A stretch of DNA of 64,000 bases. It comes from Trichobilharzia szidati (lineage: Eukaryota > Platyhelminthes > Trematoda > Strigeidida > Schistosomatidae). The position numbers and the translations under genes were made by a program. The notes under the pieces were generated by a model. The model searched no databases, was not told the origin of the DNA, and saw nothing but the letters and a program-made list of their open reading frames with translations. The stretch covers positions 103,429,256-103,493,255 of the forward strand of contig OX235271.1 in assembly GCA_944472155.2 (NCBI GenBank), written 5' to 3'. Positions within the stretch are counted from its first letter, which is position 1. The number at the start of each line of letters is the position of its first letter. Below, in pieces: positions 22,746 to 34,569 of this stretch.

Positions 22746-23426
22746 TATCTCTCGTCAGCATCGACTACACTGTGCTTAATTTGCACCTAATTATTCAATG
22801 TTTATTTCTAATCATACCATCTTAATGCTGAAAATTATATTTTGCTAATAAAATCTTGAAGATGTTAAATGTAACCAATCAAACCCTACAAACCAACACT
22901 TGAAGATTTAATTTTTGTTGACTTATTTCGAGGTATTTTTTTCACTAAAGGTAATAGAAGAATTCAGGAGTTTGTGCTCCATTTATTTTCATTCACTATC
23001 TTGTTTCTGAATGTATGCTTCACTGAATCTTCTGCATCACGAAATTACATCTCATCTTTAAGTGCTTAGCCAAATTCTCTATGGTTTTAATTCTGAAAGA
23101 GAATTTAAGAAGTTTCAGTAAAAAAATAGGGTACAGTGAGTTGTGTTCTGTATAAATTACAGTACATTTTACGCAAACTCAAATATCGAGTACTAGTACA
23201 AGGACTGTTACAAACTAAAAATTAAAAACAGTATTACTGGAAATCATATTTTTTGTTTCATGAAATATTTTATGATCTAAAAGTGTTTAGAGTACAATCC
23301 CCACCGCACACGTTAATTTCTTCTGTCATTCTGGATATGTCAGTGAAGAAAGATGTGCACTCCTGAAATTTATAACCCAATAGGGAAATAATGAAAAGTC
23401 CAAATAACTAAATTAAGAGTAAATAC

Positions 23427-23736
23427 TGTCAAGGAACCTAATCCTAAGATCCTATTATTTCCGAAGACACTTCGAATCGACAACCACTAAGCACAGATAT
23501 CGACTTTAATTCCAAAACACAGTGGGTTGGAAGAAATTGTATTCTTTGATAGTTAAAATCAATATTCTTTACTAAATCTAAAAACAAATGTTTTTACAAG
23601 GAATGTTTTGTACTTTTATTTGTATTCTTTCGTCTTCTTCTATCTTGTACACGATCGAACCACTCGCGCCTTCAAGTTGCCTGCCAGTGGCGACCAAAGC
23701 CAATGAACAAACGTTCAATGTTCATAATCATTGACA
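23427..23736 (-). mobile_element. Solo LTR, same family, opposite orientation
   Basis: The 310-bp segment has TGTCAA and TTGACA ends and is flanked by AATAC on both sides (23422-23426 and 23737-23741), a perfect 5-bp target-site duplication. On the minus strand it aligns with 15583-15897 (GAACATTGAACGTTTG, TGAAGGCGCGAG, AATAAAAGTAC, TAGGTTCCTTGACA). No gag or pol lies beside it, so it is the product of LTR-LTR recombination. Confidence 0.9.
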
Positions 23737-23838
23737 AATACCATTTTGACAATTCCGCATTTTAGTTAGGTGAAAATGTACAGTAGAAATGAATTCGATT
23801 ATAGTCTTGACAGATAAGAACTGCTGATTTTTCAATAC

Positions 23839-24070
23839 GCATCGGTGGCACAGCGGTAGAATGCTCACCAACCACACCGGTGGTTCGGGGTTCAAGTCCC
23901 GGTCGATGCACTCCTTTACCTCACTAAACCAGTAATAAGACTGGTAAAGAAGGAAGGTTGGGTATGAGGCTAGCAACCCCATCCCGTAAAAATAAACATC
24001 ACTGCTACCGAAACTTCAGAGCTCTAGCTTGAAGCCCTATGTTCCACTGGGAACGTAGAGGAATAAAACA
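23839..24070 (+). mobile_element. tRNA-derived SINE with RTE-type 3' end
   Basis: The head (23839-23910) resembles a tRNA: acceptor-like GCATCG...CGATGC, A-box-like GTGGCACAGCGGTAGAATG, B box GGGTTCAAGTCCC. The body has CCAGTAATAAGACTGGTAAAG and CTAGCAACCCCATCCCGTAA. The 3' end TTGAAGCCCTATGTTCCACT is identical over 20 bp to the 3' end of the RTE copy at 43.66 kb and is followed by GGAATAAAA. Pol III transcription and RTE-driven mobilisation are inferred from this structure. This is the best-preserved copy of the family in the window. Confidence 0.82.
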
Positions 24071-24729
24071 ACAAACAAAAACAATTTTTTTTAATATAAG
24101 ACAGGCTCATTAGCTGTTATGATCTTCATTCCTTGAAGTTAATACATTTATAACTGCAAATGAATATCATTTCTATGCTGTATTGAGAAAATTAAGTATC
24201 TCTAAACAATCATAAAATTCAAAAAATTTCCTAAGAAAGCTTTATGACATCAACACCAACCAATAATTCACAGTCGTTTGTCTCTTCGTACATAACATTA
24301 CATATAAAACACGATAGTTCTGTAATGATTCTTTGAATTACTTGAACACATATTCAACAATATAACATTCGTCTCAAATCATTAATGCATATTACAGTTT
24401 CCAGTGGTATTCTACTTACGTAGAGAGTAAATTTGTGGAAAATTTACTTATTTAAGTGTTTGTTTCCATCTCCAGTCTGAATTATTTTAAGCCATGGCTT
24501 ACTGAAAAGGTCTTTTTTAAGACTCATTAGGAATGCATATTCATCACATTTCGAAAGTAAACAAAAAACTATTGAGTTGTATTCTAGAAACTAGAGATTT
24601 GAATTTAAATAATTCTAATGCAGAGTTCCAAGACAACAAATTGCATGGTAGACTATAAATACTTTCAGCTAAAAAATTTGTGCTTTTGTTTCGAACGATT
24701 TAATATGTATGTAGATTAATCCATGTTCT

Positions 24730-24895
24730 TGATATTCCATTGCTTGGATTCCGAGAGGAACATATGGGTATAAGCTTTCCTGAAGATTTAGTGGCGGTGT
24801 TTTTTTCACAGGGTAAGGTTGGTCGCCCAGCAATCGAACTCGGACATCTAGTATGGCTGGCTTACACTCTATAACTGAATCACCGATATGAATCA
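24730..24895 (-). mobile_element. Degenerate tRNA-derived SINE with RTE-type end
   Basis: The minus strand ends in a relic of the CCTATGTTCC end (ATACCCATATGTTCCTCTCG) and starts with a tRNA-like region containing GAGTTCGATTGCTGG as a decayed B box. It is related to the element at 23839 but strongly diverged. Confidence 0.45.
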
Positions 24896-25619
24896 TGCCA
24901 GCAGAGTTATATAATTTTGATGTAATTAGTAAAAAAATTACACTAATCGATTGTTAAAACTAATTCACCAGTTAATGAATTTTCGTGCGTTTGGTATAAA
25001 GTACGAAAAAAAGATATTTTCTGGTCAGTTATTCTGGCTCTAAATCAGTTCACTACAGAATATACTAAAGAAGACTGTTTCTAGCCAACAGACGTCATTT
25101 AAACCATTGTTGTGTACGTGTTATCACTCAGTACATAATTTACAATATGCATTATAAAGTAACATAACTATCGAAATATAAAGTGGAAATTTTAGTGTTT
25201 CATTATAGTGTTATATGAACTAGTAGAAATAAAACCTACATTAAACCATGTAATATTCTACTCAATGTACTATTTTTCTCGATGCATTTCCTCTTCTTTG
25301 TTAATCTCCATTTGACATTATATATCGTGTTAAATATGTTAACTGCAATCTAACATTAACTTGTTATCATTTGTCTTTCTGTTATCTTTCTCCTTATTTT
25401 CATTATATTATAAAACTAAACAATATTTAATGTGAGTGTATAACTTAGATACTAGTATGCCATGTGCTACTGATAAGATTTATCAGTAGTATATATATGT
25501 AAACACATGCTGCTTTTATAATTTTACACACTTATCAAATCCAGCAATCTACACTTGGTTTTGTTATCTTTACCAACTGGCCAATTTGACAACGCAAAAA
25601 TGACCCCATGCTGAGGAAT

Positions 25620-26700
25620 GATGTTTAATTTGTTATATATGAGCTGAGATTTTGTAAATTCTGGTTTAATAATACTTTGATAAAGCTATTAGCAGCATTA
25701 AATAGCGAAACGTCAGTACACCAAACAATATCGTTTTTTTCATTCATTGGGAAATACAAAAAACCTTTATTATAATGTATATGAAGAGATGTTCATCGGT
25801 ATAAAAATATCAAATAGTAGAGAGAGAGATTTGACGTCAAAGAGAACAAATGATTCAGAGTTACGGCAAAACATGCGAGACACTAAAAGAAGACAAAGAA
25901 CACAATACGAAGGGCAGAAATAGAAATGACGATTTGGGGATTAGGTGTACATAATTTTGTCATATAGAAATATCAAATTCCAAATAAACATTCCTTTATC
26001 AAGTCTCTTGTCTTCTACTGTTACATTAGCATTCATAGAAAACCGATACACTCTAATAAATACTTAGAATTTAATTTATCCCATCCAAAATCAGTAAAGA
26101 TAGGCTTAGTTAAGTGTCTATATAATCAGGCCGGGAGCCTAACTAGTAAGCCAGAACCCATCAGAGATTATTCAAAAATGTATGAAGAACCATAGAAAAA
26201 ATAAGAGTAGTAGTTAAAATGATAAAAATAACATATAAAATGGAATTCAAAGCTACTGTAGTACTGCCGTATAAAGAAGAAACATTAAAGGCCTTGCGTA
26301 AGATTCTCAGAGAGACTTGAATTAGGGTGGTATTTAAACTAACCAACTCTCTCAGAGATAAACTTTGTCAGCTTAAGGACCCAATAGATCCAATTAAGAA
26401 AAATTATATAATTTACCAAACACCATATAATGACTGTGAGGTCAATAACATAGGTCAAACTAGTAGGTCGGGTTTGGGAACATAAAAATTTAGCTAGACT
26501 TAGAATGACTGACCCTGATAAGTTAAATAACGTAGAAAAAACTTAGCCATTGAACTGCAATCACTTGCATGTAATCACAAAATAGGGTGGGATAGGGTGA
26601 TAGTATTAAAAAGTAATACAGTTAGGTGGAGAGGGAGGTTATTCAATGAATCTTTGTTCATTGAATCAACACTACACATATGCAATCAGAAATAAGGGAA
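25620..26700 (+). pseudogene. Penelope-like element, third family, decayed
   Basis: A 5' terminal region at 25650-25720 holds a hairpin (GCTATT...AATAGC) followed directly by GAAACGTC, the layout of a PLE hammerhead, although its CTGANGA part reads TTGATAAA. Coding relics include LRKILRET and FKLTNSLRDKLCQLKDPID at 26290-26390, then the GIY-YIG start (NYIIYQTPYNDCE, NNIGQTSRSG) at 26400-26475. The C-terminal part is NHKIGWDRVIVLKSN with RWRGRLF near 26570-26645. The RT palm is not preserved. It belongs to the same family as the PLE at 40.4-41.6 kb (shared TNSLRDKLC). Confidence 0.72.
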
Positions 26701-26721
26701 ATTGTAACGAACAATAAAGGG

Positions 26722-26740
26722 ATGAGAGAGAGAGAGAGCA
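26722..26740. repeat. (GA)n microsatellite
   Basis: A short GAGAGAGAGA run lies between the PLE end and the SINE insertion. Confidence 0.7.
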
Positions 26741-26752
26741 AAATATGTATAA

Positions 26753-26891
26753 TTTTCAAGTATTGGTTTTGTAGGGTGGGTGCGTACTGATGAAGAGTCC
26801 CAAACTAGGACGAAACAGCTGTCCAGTACTGCCAGGTTTTCCAGTGGTTCTCTAACTGATGTCAGCTCATGATGAAATTCTCCATGCAATC
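26753..26891 (+). mobile_element. Minimal hammerhead SINE unit with 12-bp target-site duplication
   Basis: The element lacks the tRNA head. A reversed tail end (TTCAAGTATTGGTTTTGTAG) joins directly to hammerhead plus tail. It is flanked by AAATATGTATAA on both sides (26741-26752 and 26892-26903), an exact 12-bp duplication. The hammerhead part (26784-26829) has stem I GTACTG/CAGTAC (6 bp), ATGAAGA in place of CTGANGA, stem II GTCC/GGAC, GAAA and a GTC cleavage triplet. The single C-to-A change at the first core position should cripple cleavage. Confidence 0.82.
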
Positions 26892-27483
26892 AAATATGTA
26901 TAAAGCAAATTATAAAGCCGTATGAATACATTAATATGATTAAGAACGACCAACTGTTCTCGAAAAGTCAACCAGTTTAACACTGCAACACTGTGTTTTA
27001 CATCGAATAACTTATCTAATATGGAATAAACAATATTTGAAAGTGGTATTTTTGCTTTAACTTTTAATATAAAAAGGACAAGTTGTAAAAATAGATCATA
27101 TATTATCCTCAACCGCTAAAATGCAATTTATAGTGGTGAACGTAAGTGAATAGTTTGTGTAAGCTCTAAAATGAATATTGGACTTCATTGAGTGTCCGTG
27201 ATATAAGCTAATGACAGTGAAGGTTATGAAAATCACATTTACTACACTTCTATCCAAGTTTCAGTTGATAGACTTTTAATTCCAGTTTATCACTTTTTAT
27301 GCTGTTATACAACATTACATTAACAAATGGAAAGCTAACTGACTGAAAATTTCAATAAATTTTCTAAGGTTGTTTTTCTATTATTTGTAGCGTGATCGAA
27401 TGTAATTTATCAGTAAAATGTTGAAATCTAAGTACGTTTTTTCATGAAGATAAATATTTGTTGAAAAATAGATAATTTTTGAT

Positions 27484-27958
27484 ATTCAGATATTGGTTTG
27501 TAGGGATTTGATTGAATGGTTACAGGATTTAATCATCAGCTGACATCGGTTAGAGAACCATTGGAAAACCTGAAGGGAGTACTGGACAGCTGTTTCGTCC
27601 TAGTTCGAGTCTCAAACTAGGTGAGTAGTTACCTGGGTTCTAGTGAAAAGTCGTGACCAGTGGAGTGCAGCAGGTCGAGTGTGAGGACAAATGCTCGCCA
27701 GCGATGCCATTCGCTAGTGGTCGCGCCATATCAAGAACTGGTAGAAGTCAGAATTCATTCATTGGTCATTGGATTGGGTCCCAGTGTCTTAATCGTCTAC
27801 GAGCTTGCCTTGTAACCAGAAGGTCCTGGTTTTGAGTCCCCGTGAATGCTTACTGGTGAAGAGTCCCAAACTAGGACAAAACACCTGTCCGGTACTCCCT
27901 GCAGGTTTTCCACTGGTACTCTAACCGATATCAGCTGGTGATGAAATCATGTAACCAA
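27484..27958. mobile_element. Full tRNA-HHR SINE unit with inverted ends and 12-bp target-site duplication
   Basis: This 475-bp unit is flanked exactly by ATAATTTTTGAT (27472-27483 and 27959-27970). The left end is the reversed tail and 3' half of the hammerhead (GGAGTACTGGACAGCTGTTT, CGTCCTAG). The centre (27640-27840) contains an A-box region (CCAGTGTCTTAATCGTCTAC) and a B-box-like GGTTTTGAGTCCC. The right end is hammerhead (GTGAAGA, GTCCCAAACTAGGAC, then AAAAC) plus tail. Both core segments of the right hammerhead are mutated. The unit shows that the inverted architecture inserts as one piece. Confidence 0.85.
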
Positions 27959-27974
27959 ATAATTTTTGATTCTC

Positions 27975-28635
27975 TGTTTCGTTCTAGCTTTAAAATCCAT
28001 TATAGTATGAATATCACCATACAGACGCTCATTTAGAGGATTGGCAAGTAACAAACTGAGCTTATTATCTCTCTCATAATGGGGGGTGGGGAACTTAATG
28101 ACAAAGGATTTATGTGAACGTAGGGTTCGGTTACTCTACTAGAGTATAATTTCGCACCAGTTAAGCAACATAGTTATGCAGGATTGGTAACTGAATAACG
28201 TTTCGGGGAAAAACCTGATGCTCACAATCATATGATTTACAATTTCATTTAGCACTCATGTGCTATTTATTCCGCCTTTTTATACTCATAATATCAGTGG
28301 ATTTTAAGCTCAATAAACAACATGGTTTGGATTGTTTAATCTTAAACCACAGATTTCTTGATATACTGGAGTATGCAAAGAGCACTCTTTTGGATTACTT
28401 CAAGTTCTGTAGTTGTATATGAATATACTAGTTAAGGAATCATTACTTGCTAGCAACAGAGACATCTTTACAACAAGTTGCCATGTGGGTAATCAAAACC
28501 GCAGAATTTAGAAGCAAAATAGTTCCGAAATATGATAATATTCAAAAACATTTTCACTAGGATAGCGTTCAAGACATGTATGTGATAATATGCATAAATG
28601 CAAAACATTTATAGATTTTTTAAAAGCCCTTTTAT
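27975..28635. other. AT-rich spacer
   Basis: No coding relic, tRNA-like box or element end is visible. Confidence 0.4.
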
Positions 28636-28639
28636 GTTC

Positions 28640-28855
28640 CCAGGAGAACATAGGGCTTCAAGTTAGAGCTGTGAAGTTTCTATAGCAGTGGGATTTATTT
28701 TTATGGGGTGGGTTAGCTAGTCTCACCCCTCACCTTCCTTCTTTGATGGGCTTATTACCAGCTGAGCGAGGTTTTGGAGTTCGTCGGACGAGGACTGAAC
28801 CCCGGGTCACGTGAGTGGTTGACAAGCATTCTGCCTTTGAGCCACCAAAGAATTA
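28640..28855 (-). mobile_element. tRNA-derived SINE with RTE-type 3' end
   Basis: The minus strand has a tRNA-like head ending in GACCCGGGGTTCAGTCC (B box), a body with CTGGTAATAAGCCCATC, and the 3' end TTGAAGCCCTATGTTCTCCT. Confidence 0.72.
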
Positions 28856-29564
28856 GGTTTCTGAAGCAGAGCTTAGCGTAACTAGCTTCATGGGAAGGGA
28901 TGAACTTATAGTCTTGATATTTCAACGTTTAAACTCATCATAGAACTGCAAATGTACAGAAGATGAAAGGCAGTTTTTTGACATTAGGTGTTTTTTTTGG
29001 CTTGTTAACTGCCTTTTCTGGATAAATCACTTCTTGTTCGCAGATCCAAAGTATTTGTGTCTACTTCCATAAGATTCTTTAGGAACTTATAAGAATAGAT
29101 AATTTTAATTGGAATGTTGTATACAATGTTAAGATCATCATCCTCACTTAAATCTGCTTCTTTAAATGTATTGCTGATTTGAATAACTAACTAATAATCA
29201 AATTTATAAATAATAAGCTTTAAACTAGATTTCATTTCGCAGAAAAATGTGCGAAATCAGAAAGCGGCTTTCAGATTTATTCATTGAAATACATTTTTTG
29301 TACTGGTTTTACCTGTACTAATTAGGGCTTAAATATTCGGCTAACAAACAGAACAGGTGTAGCATCCTAAAGAATATCTACAGAATGTTTGATATATTTG
29401 ATATACGTGCATATGTAAATGCTTACAATAATACTTGATACAGTCAGATTCACTGTTTGAAAATTACATAGAAGGATGCGAAAATTCACCACAGTTTAAT
29501 TCTACGTGTTATCAGTTCTCTCAATTAGCTAGTTAGAATTCTGGAGATTTCAGCTGATTCACCT

Positions 29565-29790
29565 GTGAGTCGGAGGTTCAGTGGTAGAACACTGGACAAC
29601 CAAGCAAATGGTCCGGGTTTCGATTCCCGATCAACGCACTCCTAAACCTCGCTTGGCCGGTAGTAAATCCGGTAAAGAGGTAAGGTTGAGCGTGAGTCTA
29701 ACAACCTCATCTCGTAAAAAACCACTGCTACTGAAATTTCAAAGTTCTAGCTTGAAGCCCTATGTTCCACTGGAAACGCGAAGGAATAAA
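29565..29790 (+). mobile_element. tRNA-derived SINE with RTE-type 3' end
   Basis: The copy shows an A-box-like GGTTCAGTGGTAGAACACTG, a B box GGTTTCGATTCCC and a 3' end TTGAAGCCCTATGTTCCACT identical to the copy at 23839, then GGAATAAAATG. An 80-codon open frame across it is a by-product of the repeat. Confidence 0.78.
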
Positions 29791-29794
29791 ATGA

Positions 29795-31340
29795 TTAATA
29801 ATACAACTGATTCACTACTTTGAACTGAGTGATACAGGGCACGCCACTGATGAGTTTGGCTCCAAACGAGCGAAAGTGATGTTCAGTACTTAGATCACTT
29901 GGATTTAGTTAGCAACCACTGCTGTTTGCTGTATGTGGCCTCAACTACTCATATCAATTAGCATTATACACTATATTCTGATACTTAGATAACATATCCC
30001 TGGTTGGTTGCTGAAAAAAAAAAAACTAGTTGATGCAGAAAAATAGTCGTTTAGAGATTATATCTGAGAAAATGACTGACTGATGCCTTCCATCAACCTA
30101 TAATGTTAAACACATCAGTTATTTTGTTTAGAATTCCGAGCACGTTTCCTGTAACACAGTGTCTGTTCACCCTTCAACAGGTATTTTTTTAATGATGAGT
30201 ATCTTTTAGTTTCAAATTTTCAGGAGCAGTGTAAATATATGTGCTAGTCTTACTAACATCTGTTCAGAATGGTAACTTTTATTTTCATCTAACTGCCTAT
30301 AAACCAATTTAATTCCACTTCACATATAACCCACTAAATGATTGTTTTCTTTGTTATTTGCATCCGGCATTTTCACAAACGTTTGATGAGGACATATTTA
30401 TGTCATTATTTATGAAACAATGGTCAATTGTTACCGTTCTTTTGTCTAGTACCCACCTTTAGTTTAACATGAGGTGGTAGACAATTGTCTTATTTTGCGT
30501 TTGCTGATACTTTAGCGTTGACAATGAGTGATATTTTATGTAAAGTTTATGGCTCAAAGAGCACCAAGGCCAGCATACAGCTTTCTTGTTTGGTCAATAC
30601 AATCCTGTTAGTACTCTTTTTCTCCCCTTAACAGTATATTTTATTTGTTATCTAGTGATATGAGAAACAAAGATTCAGTATCTGTCTTTTCTCTTCATTT
30701 AGTTTCGTCAGCTTTCTAGACTCCTATTCTGTATCAAATTTTTATGGTAAATCAGTGAATGTGGAGTAATAGTTTGAAATTTCTCATACTTTCATTTACT
30801 GCTTATGCTATTAAGAGGTGGCTAAATGCAACTGACAACATTTTATGATCAAAAATTTCGCTAGTAATAGAGGATGTGGTGATCTAAATTGTCACTAAAT
30901 AAATGACCAAAGCTGTGCTCTCTATTCTGTAATAAATAATATCTATCATTTCTTTATTTTTCGGAATCTAGAACCATTAGTCGTCCTTATATATTATAAT
31001 ATTAGATTTTCGACGACGGAATTTAATAATTATTCACTTATTTTATCACTAAAACTTTTTCTGCGTTTATATATATGTATATATATATGGTCACAAAATT
31101 GAAGATTTATGTGGCTAACTATAAATGATGTCCGGATATCCTCAGCCACAGTTAGTCACTTTCAACTTTGTTCCAGGATGATCCTCATTCAGCCAACACA
31201 GTACTTTGAAATGTATTGTAAGTAAGCATTCGGAAAATGTAGCATTGATACCCTTTCAGCTGAAGTTTTACATTTCAGGCAACTGATTTACTTGCTTTAA
31301 CTTTAATAAGATGTCTAGAATCCACATTAATTTTTATTTT
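29795..31340. other. AT-rich spacer
   Basis: It holds an A-run (about 30013-30024) and an alternating TA stretch (about 31066-31090). No exon or element could be assigned. Confidence 0.4.
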
Positions 31341-31344
31341 TGAT

Positions 31345-31520
31345 TACAGCTTGACGCCACACCGTATTTTCAGTACAAGTATGGAATTTTCAGCATGGAT
31401 ATCGGTAGACCAAATTTGCAGGCCAACCGTAGATATCGGGTGTGCGCCGGCAGGGGATCCAAACTCGGACCATGTGCATGGTCGGCGAGAGTCCAAACCA
31501 CTGTGCCACCGACGCACATC
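31345..31520 (-). mobile_element. tRNA-derived SINE, third family
   Basis: The minus strand begins TGTGCGTCGGTGGCACAGTG (acceptor and A box), continues GCACATGGTCCGAGTTTGGATCC-type B-box sequence and the acceptor return GCCGGCGCACA. It then has a body (CGGTTGGCCTGCAAATTTGG) shared with 55872-55985, ending in GTCAAGCTGTAATC. Confidence 0.7.
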
Positions 31521-32179
31521 ATGTTATAATTTCACTAAACATGACCAGTTTTATGAAGACAGAAATAATCAAACACCTCCAGCCTTTCATTATTGTGATG
31601 CAGTAAACAGAGTTTTGTTGTTTGGCATACTCAAACTTTAAAAGCCAATAGACTTTCCAGCATGAAACATAGATGGCTGAGATTTCTTGATACCAAATGA
31701 AATGTGTGATATTCTCGTATATTTACTCTTAGCAGCTGGAATTTTTATTTACTGGTAAACAGTTCTTTGCTATACGGTTATAAAAATAAGGTTTAAACTG
31801 CACTTAATCACCTTTTTTGGTTAAATCAACTGTGTTAATAAGTTCCTAGTAGCTGCGTATGTGATTATATGAGGTTGTCTGTTCACAGACGATATCAGTT
31901 TATCCAATATTTTCATTACAGTTTGAATGCATTCGATTTGATGGCATATCACAGGAGGTAATACTTGTTATCAACATTAGAGTCCTCAGTTTTATACGTT
32001 TTATAAAATATCACTTATAACTAAAAGTAAAGACTGGAAAGACGAGTCCTCTATCTCTATTGTTCCTATCACATCGAACTTTATTCTTACTATTTGAACT
32101 GACAATAACGGTATATACATTCACTAAGAGTCAAGAAATAAACTGGAGTAAGTTGCCTTTAAGATTTACACTCATTATC

Positions 32180-33060
32180 CTTTTCATAAAATACCCTTAC
32201 GCTCCAAAGTCTAGTAAACTAAATAGACAAGTTCTAAAGACTTTATTGTATAAAACAACCTCTCCCTCCATCTTATTAAATTACATTTTGGCATCTCAAT
32301 GTATAGTCGTGTGTATGCATGTAGTGCCACTGCTCAGCATTTTGTCTAGATTTCGTATCTTATTAGGATTAATCAGTCAGGATTTTTCTAAACTTTTGTG
32401 TTCCAATAATCTAACTGATCCTGGTCGACTACTCTGACATATGTATTTGACCTTATAATCATTGCAGAATATTAGATGAACTAAATGACATAGTTTGTTT
32501 TTACTTTGATTGGACACCACCCAGTGTCACTCGTCTAGTCCTATGTTTGCTGCGGACTGAATTCTACCAGTCAAGTTTGTTTTTAAGTCACTTTGTGGAT
32601 TTAAATGCCATTCTTATTCCTGCCATGTTAAAAATCCCACCTAAAATTTTACAAGCTCCCTCTTTTTATGGCAGCAGTACTGATTACTTAAACTACTCAT
32701 TCTTGGTATTGTCATCTTCCCATGTATATCTGTCATTCATGTTTCCCTTATTATTATTATTCCTATAAGTTTCTGTATATCCCCTGATTAATCTATCAGG
32801 GTAATTATTAAGCGCCAAAGTTAACTTTACAGGTGTCGTATCTTGCCGTAGATATTCTTTTGTATTATTAAGTTGTTTTGCTCTATCACTCATTTCACTA
32901 ACACAGGATGGGATGAACCAAAATCCAAAATATTGACTTGAATGTATGGATTTTCTGTAAACACTAGTGTTTAACATACTGTCTTTTATTATTTTCTTTA
33001 TGATGCAATTTAACGCTGGAAGTTCTCCGTTTCTAATGAATGAATTTAATTGCACCTACC
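32180..33060 (-). pseudogene. Penelope-like element 3' half
   Basis: In minus-strand order: thumb and linker at 33055-32700 (NGELPALNCIIKKIIKDSML, SVYRKSIHSSQYFGFW, LALNNYPDRLIRGYTE); LGGIFNMAGIRMAFKSTK near 32620-32570, matching the block ahead of GIY-YIG in the 40.4-kb copy; then a broken nuclease region, and ALHAYTRL and NLIRWRERLF near 32330-32240 corresponding to the end of the nuclease domain. The YIG motif itself is lost. A 125-codon open frame on the plus strand here is only its antisense. Confidence 0.7.
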
Positions 33061-33184
33061 GTCGAGTTGTTTCACTGTGTGGTATATCCAAGATATGTAT
33101 ATATAGTGGGTATATATATTATAGGATTAAAACCATTTAATTTAGCAAAAATATTCATTCAGACATGTAGAAAAGAGAACAAAC

Positions 33185-33222
33185 TGAGCAAAGAATACTC
33201 TTCTGGCTCTACAGTTGTACAT
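33185..33222 (-). repeat. PLE terminal signature, inverted left partner
   Basis: TGAGCAAAGAATACTCTTCT and GGCTCTACAGTTG match, in reverse, the end at 34570-34618. Confidence 0.65.
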
Positions 33223-33269
33223 ATTTATATTTGTATACACAGAAAATTCTGAAATAATCCTTACATTGT

Positions 33270-34400
33270 ACAATGAATGTTCACTTTTTATTTAATAAGG
33301 AAATATACAGACAAATTGATGGTGTGGCAATGGAGTCACCACTAGGACCCATTCTAGACGAAATTTTCCTTGCAAAAATAGAGAATGGGTCTTTGAAAGA
33401 TGTTATTGATGAACTTGAATTCTACGGTCTGTATGTGGATGATACATTTTTGAGTATGAAAAATGAGGATGAAGCAAAGAACATCTGGAACAAATTTAAC
33501 GATGTTCATCCTGCAAGAAATTTTACCATCGAGAAAGAAAAAGACTATAGTATTTTATTCCTAGAGGTCCTTATGACTAGAAAAGAGGACGGTATAATAA
33601 GAAGAAGTGTATGCAGAAAACCAACATCAACTAGTCAGTATACTCAGTTTTTTCAGCTTCGTGCCTTTGAAATACAATTGCAGTCTAATAAAGTGCTTGA
33701 TATACAGAGCAAGAGCAATCTGCTCTGATGAATTTCTTAATGACGAGCTTAATATTATTAAACAGTTGCTGAATGTGAACAGTTATCCAGAGAAATTCAT
33801 CGATAAGAATATGAATCAAAAGTCAAGGCAGGCCAAAGTACCAGCAGTTCCAAAAAGGCCTTGTTCTTACAACTTCACTTCCTCGGTGATGACATCAATG
33901 AAATATTAACACAACGTCTAAGGAATGTGGTGAAAACAGCATTCAGTCCTTCTGAAGTATGCTGTGTCTTCAAAATCACCCCTATCTTGCGTTCTAGAGT
34001 TAAAGATAAACTGCCTAATTTCGTTTTTTCCATGTGCACCTATCCGTTTGACTGCTCCTGTGGAACCAGTTACATTGGCCGTACAATGAGGCATGTTTAT
34101 CGTCGGATTTCTGAACAATATCCTGCGTGGTTAAGTAAAGGACAAATAAAATTCACTCATAGATCTATTTTGTCTTACCTTGTGGATACGGAACACAAGA
34201 TTGATGTCAACGAGTCTTTCAAAGTCATCTACCGCACACCAGCTAGTCTTATCTTCACCTAAAGAATTCGTCTATTACATATTTCTGAGGCTATTGGGAT
34301 CTAAATAAAGAAACCCAACTTATGTTTCCGAAAGAAGTTGGTTCAGACACTGTCCTGACCTCGGCCATCAAGGTTTTAATGATCCTCAGTTTGTTGTGGT
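33270..34400 (+). pseudogene. Penelope-like element, 5'-truncated, RT palm to GIY-YIG
   Basis: It starts in the RT palm: motif B (QIDGVAMESPLGPILDEIFL, with E where G is usual) and the catalytic box YVDD (YGLYVDDTFLSM), then FLEVLMTRKEDGIIRRSVCR. A frameshift near 33640 leads to the thumb (ARAICSDEFLNDELNIIKQL), and another near 33870 to the nuclease: FDCSCGTSYIGRTMRHVYRR at about 34050-34110 carries the YIG of GIY-YIG. The C-terminal tail (YLVDTEHKIDVNESFKVIYR) runs to 34262 and, past a stop, to about 34380. Short inverted terminal signatures flank it at 33185-33222 and 34570-34618. Its two frameshifts and otherwise open frames suggest moderate age. Confidence 0.84.
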
Positions 34401-34569
34401 GATTTCCTTAATTTTATTTGATATTCTATTTGCTATTACATTTCTATGCTTATTATTATTTCCTGAATTGTAATTTCATTTATCTTAACAAATCGATAGT
34501 ATTTGAAAAACACCAATATTGTTAATGATGACTATTCTAGAATATTCTATGTATATAAACACATTCATA

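Noticed and set aside
32060..32437. 125-codon plus-strand open frame
   Set aside because: It is antisense to the end of the minus-strand PLE (32180-33060) and hydrophobic only because of AT-rich reverse complement; no motif.
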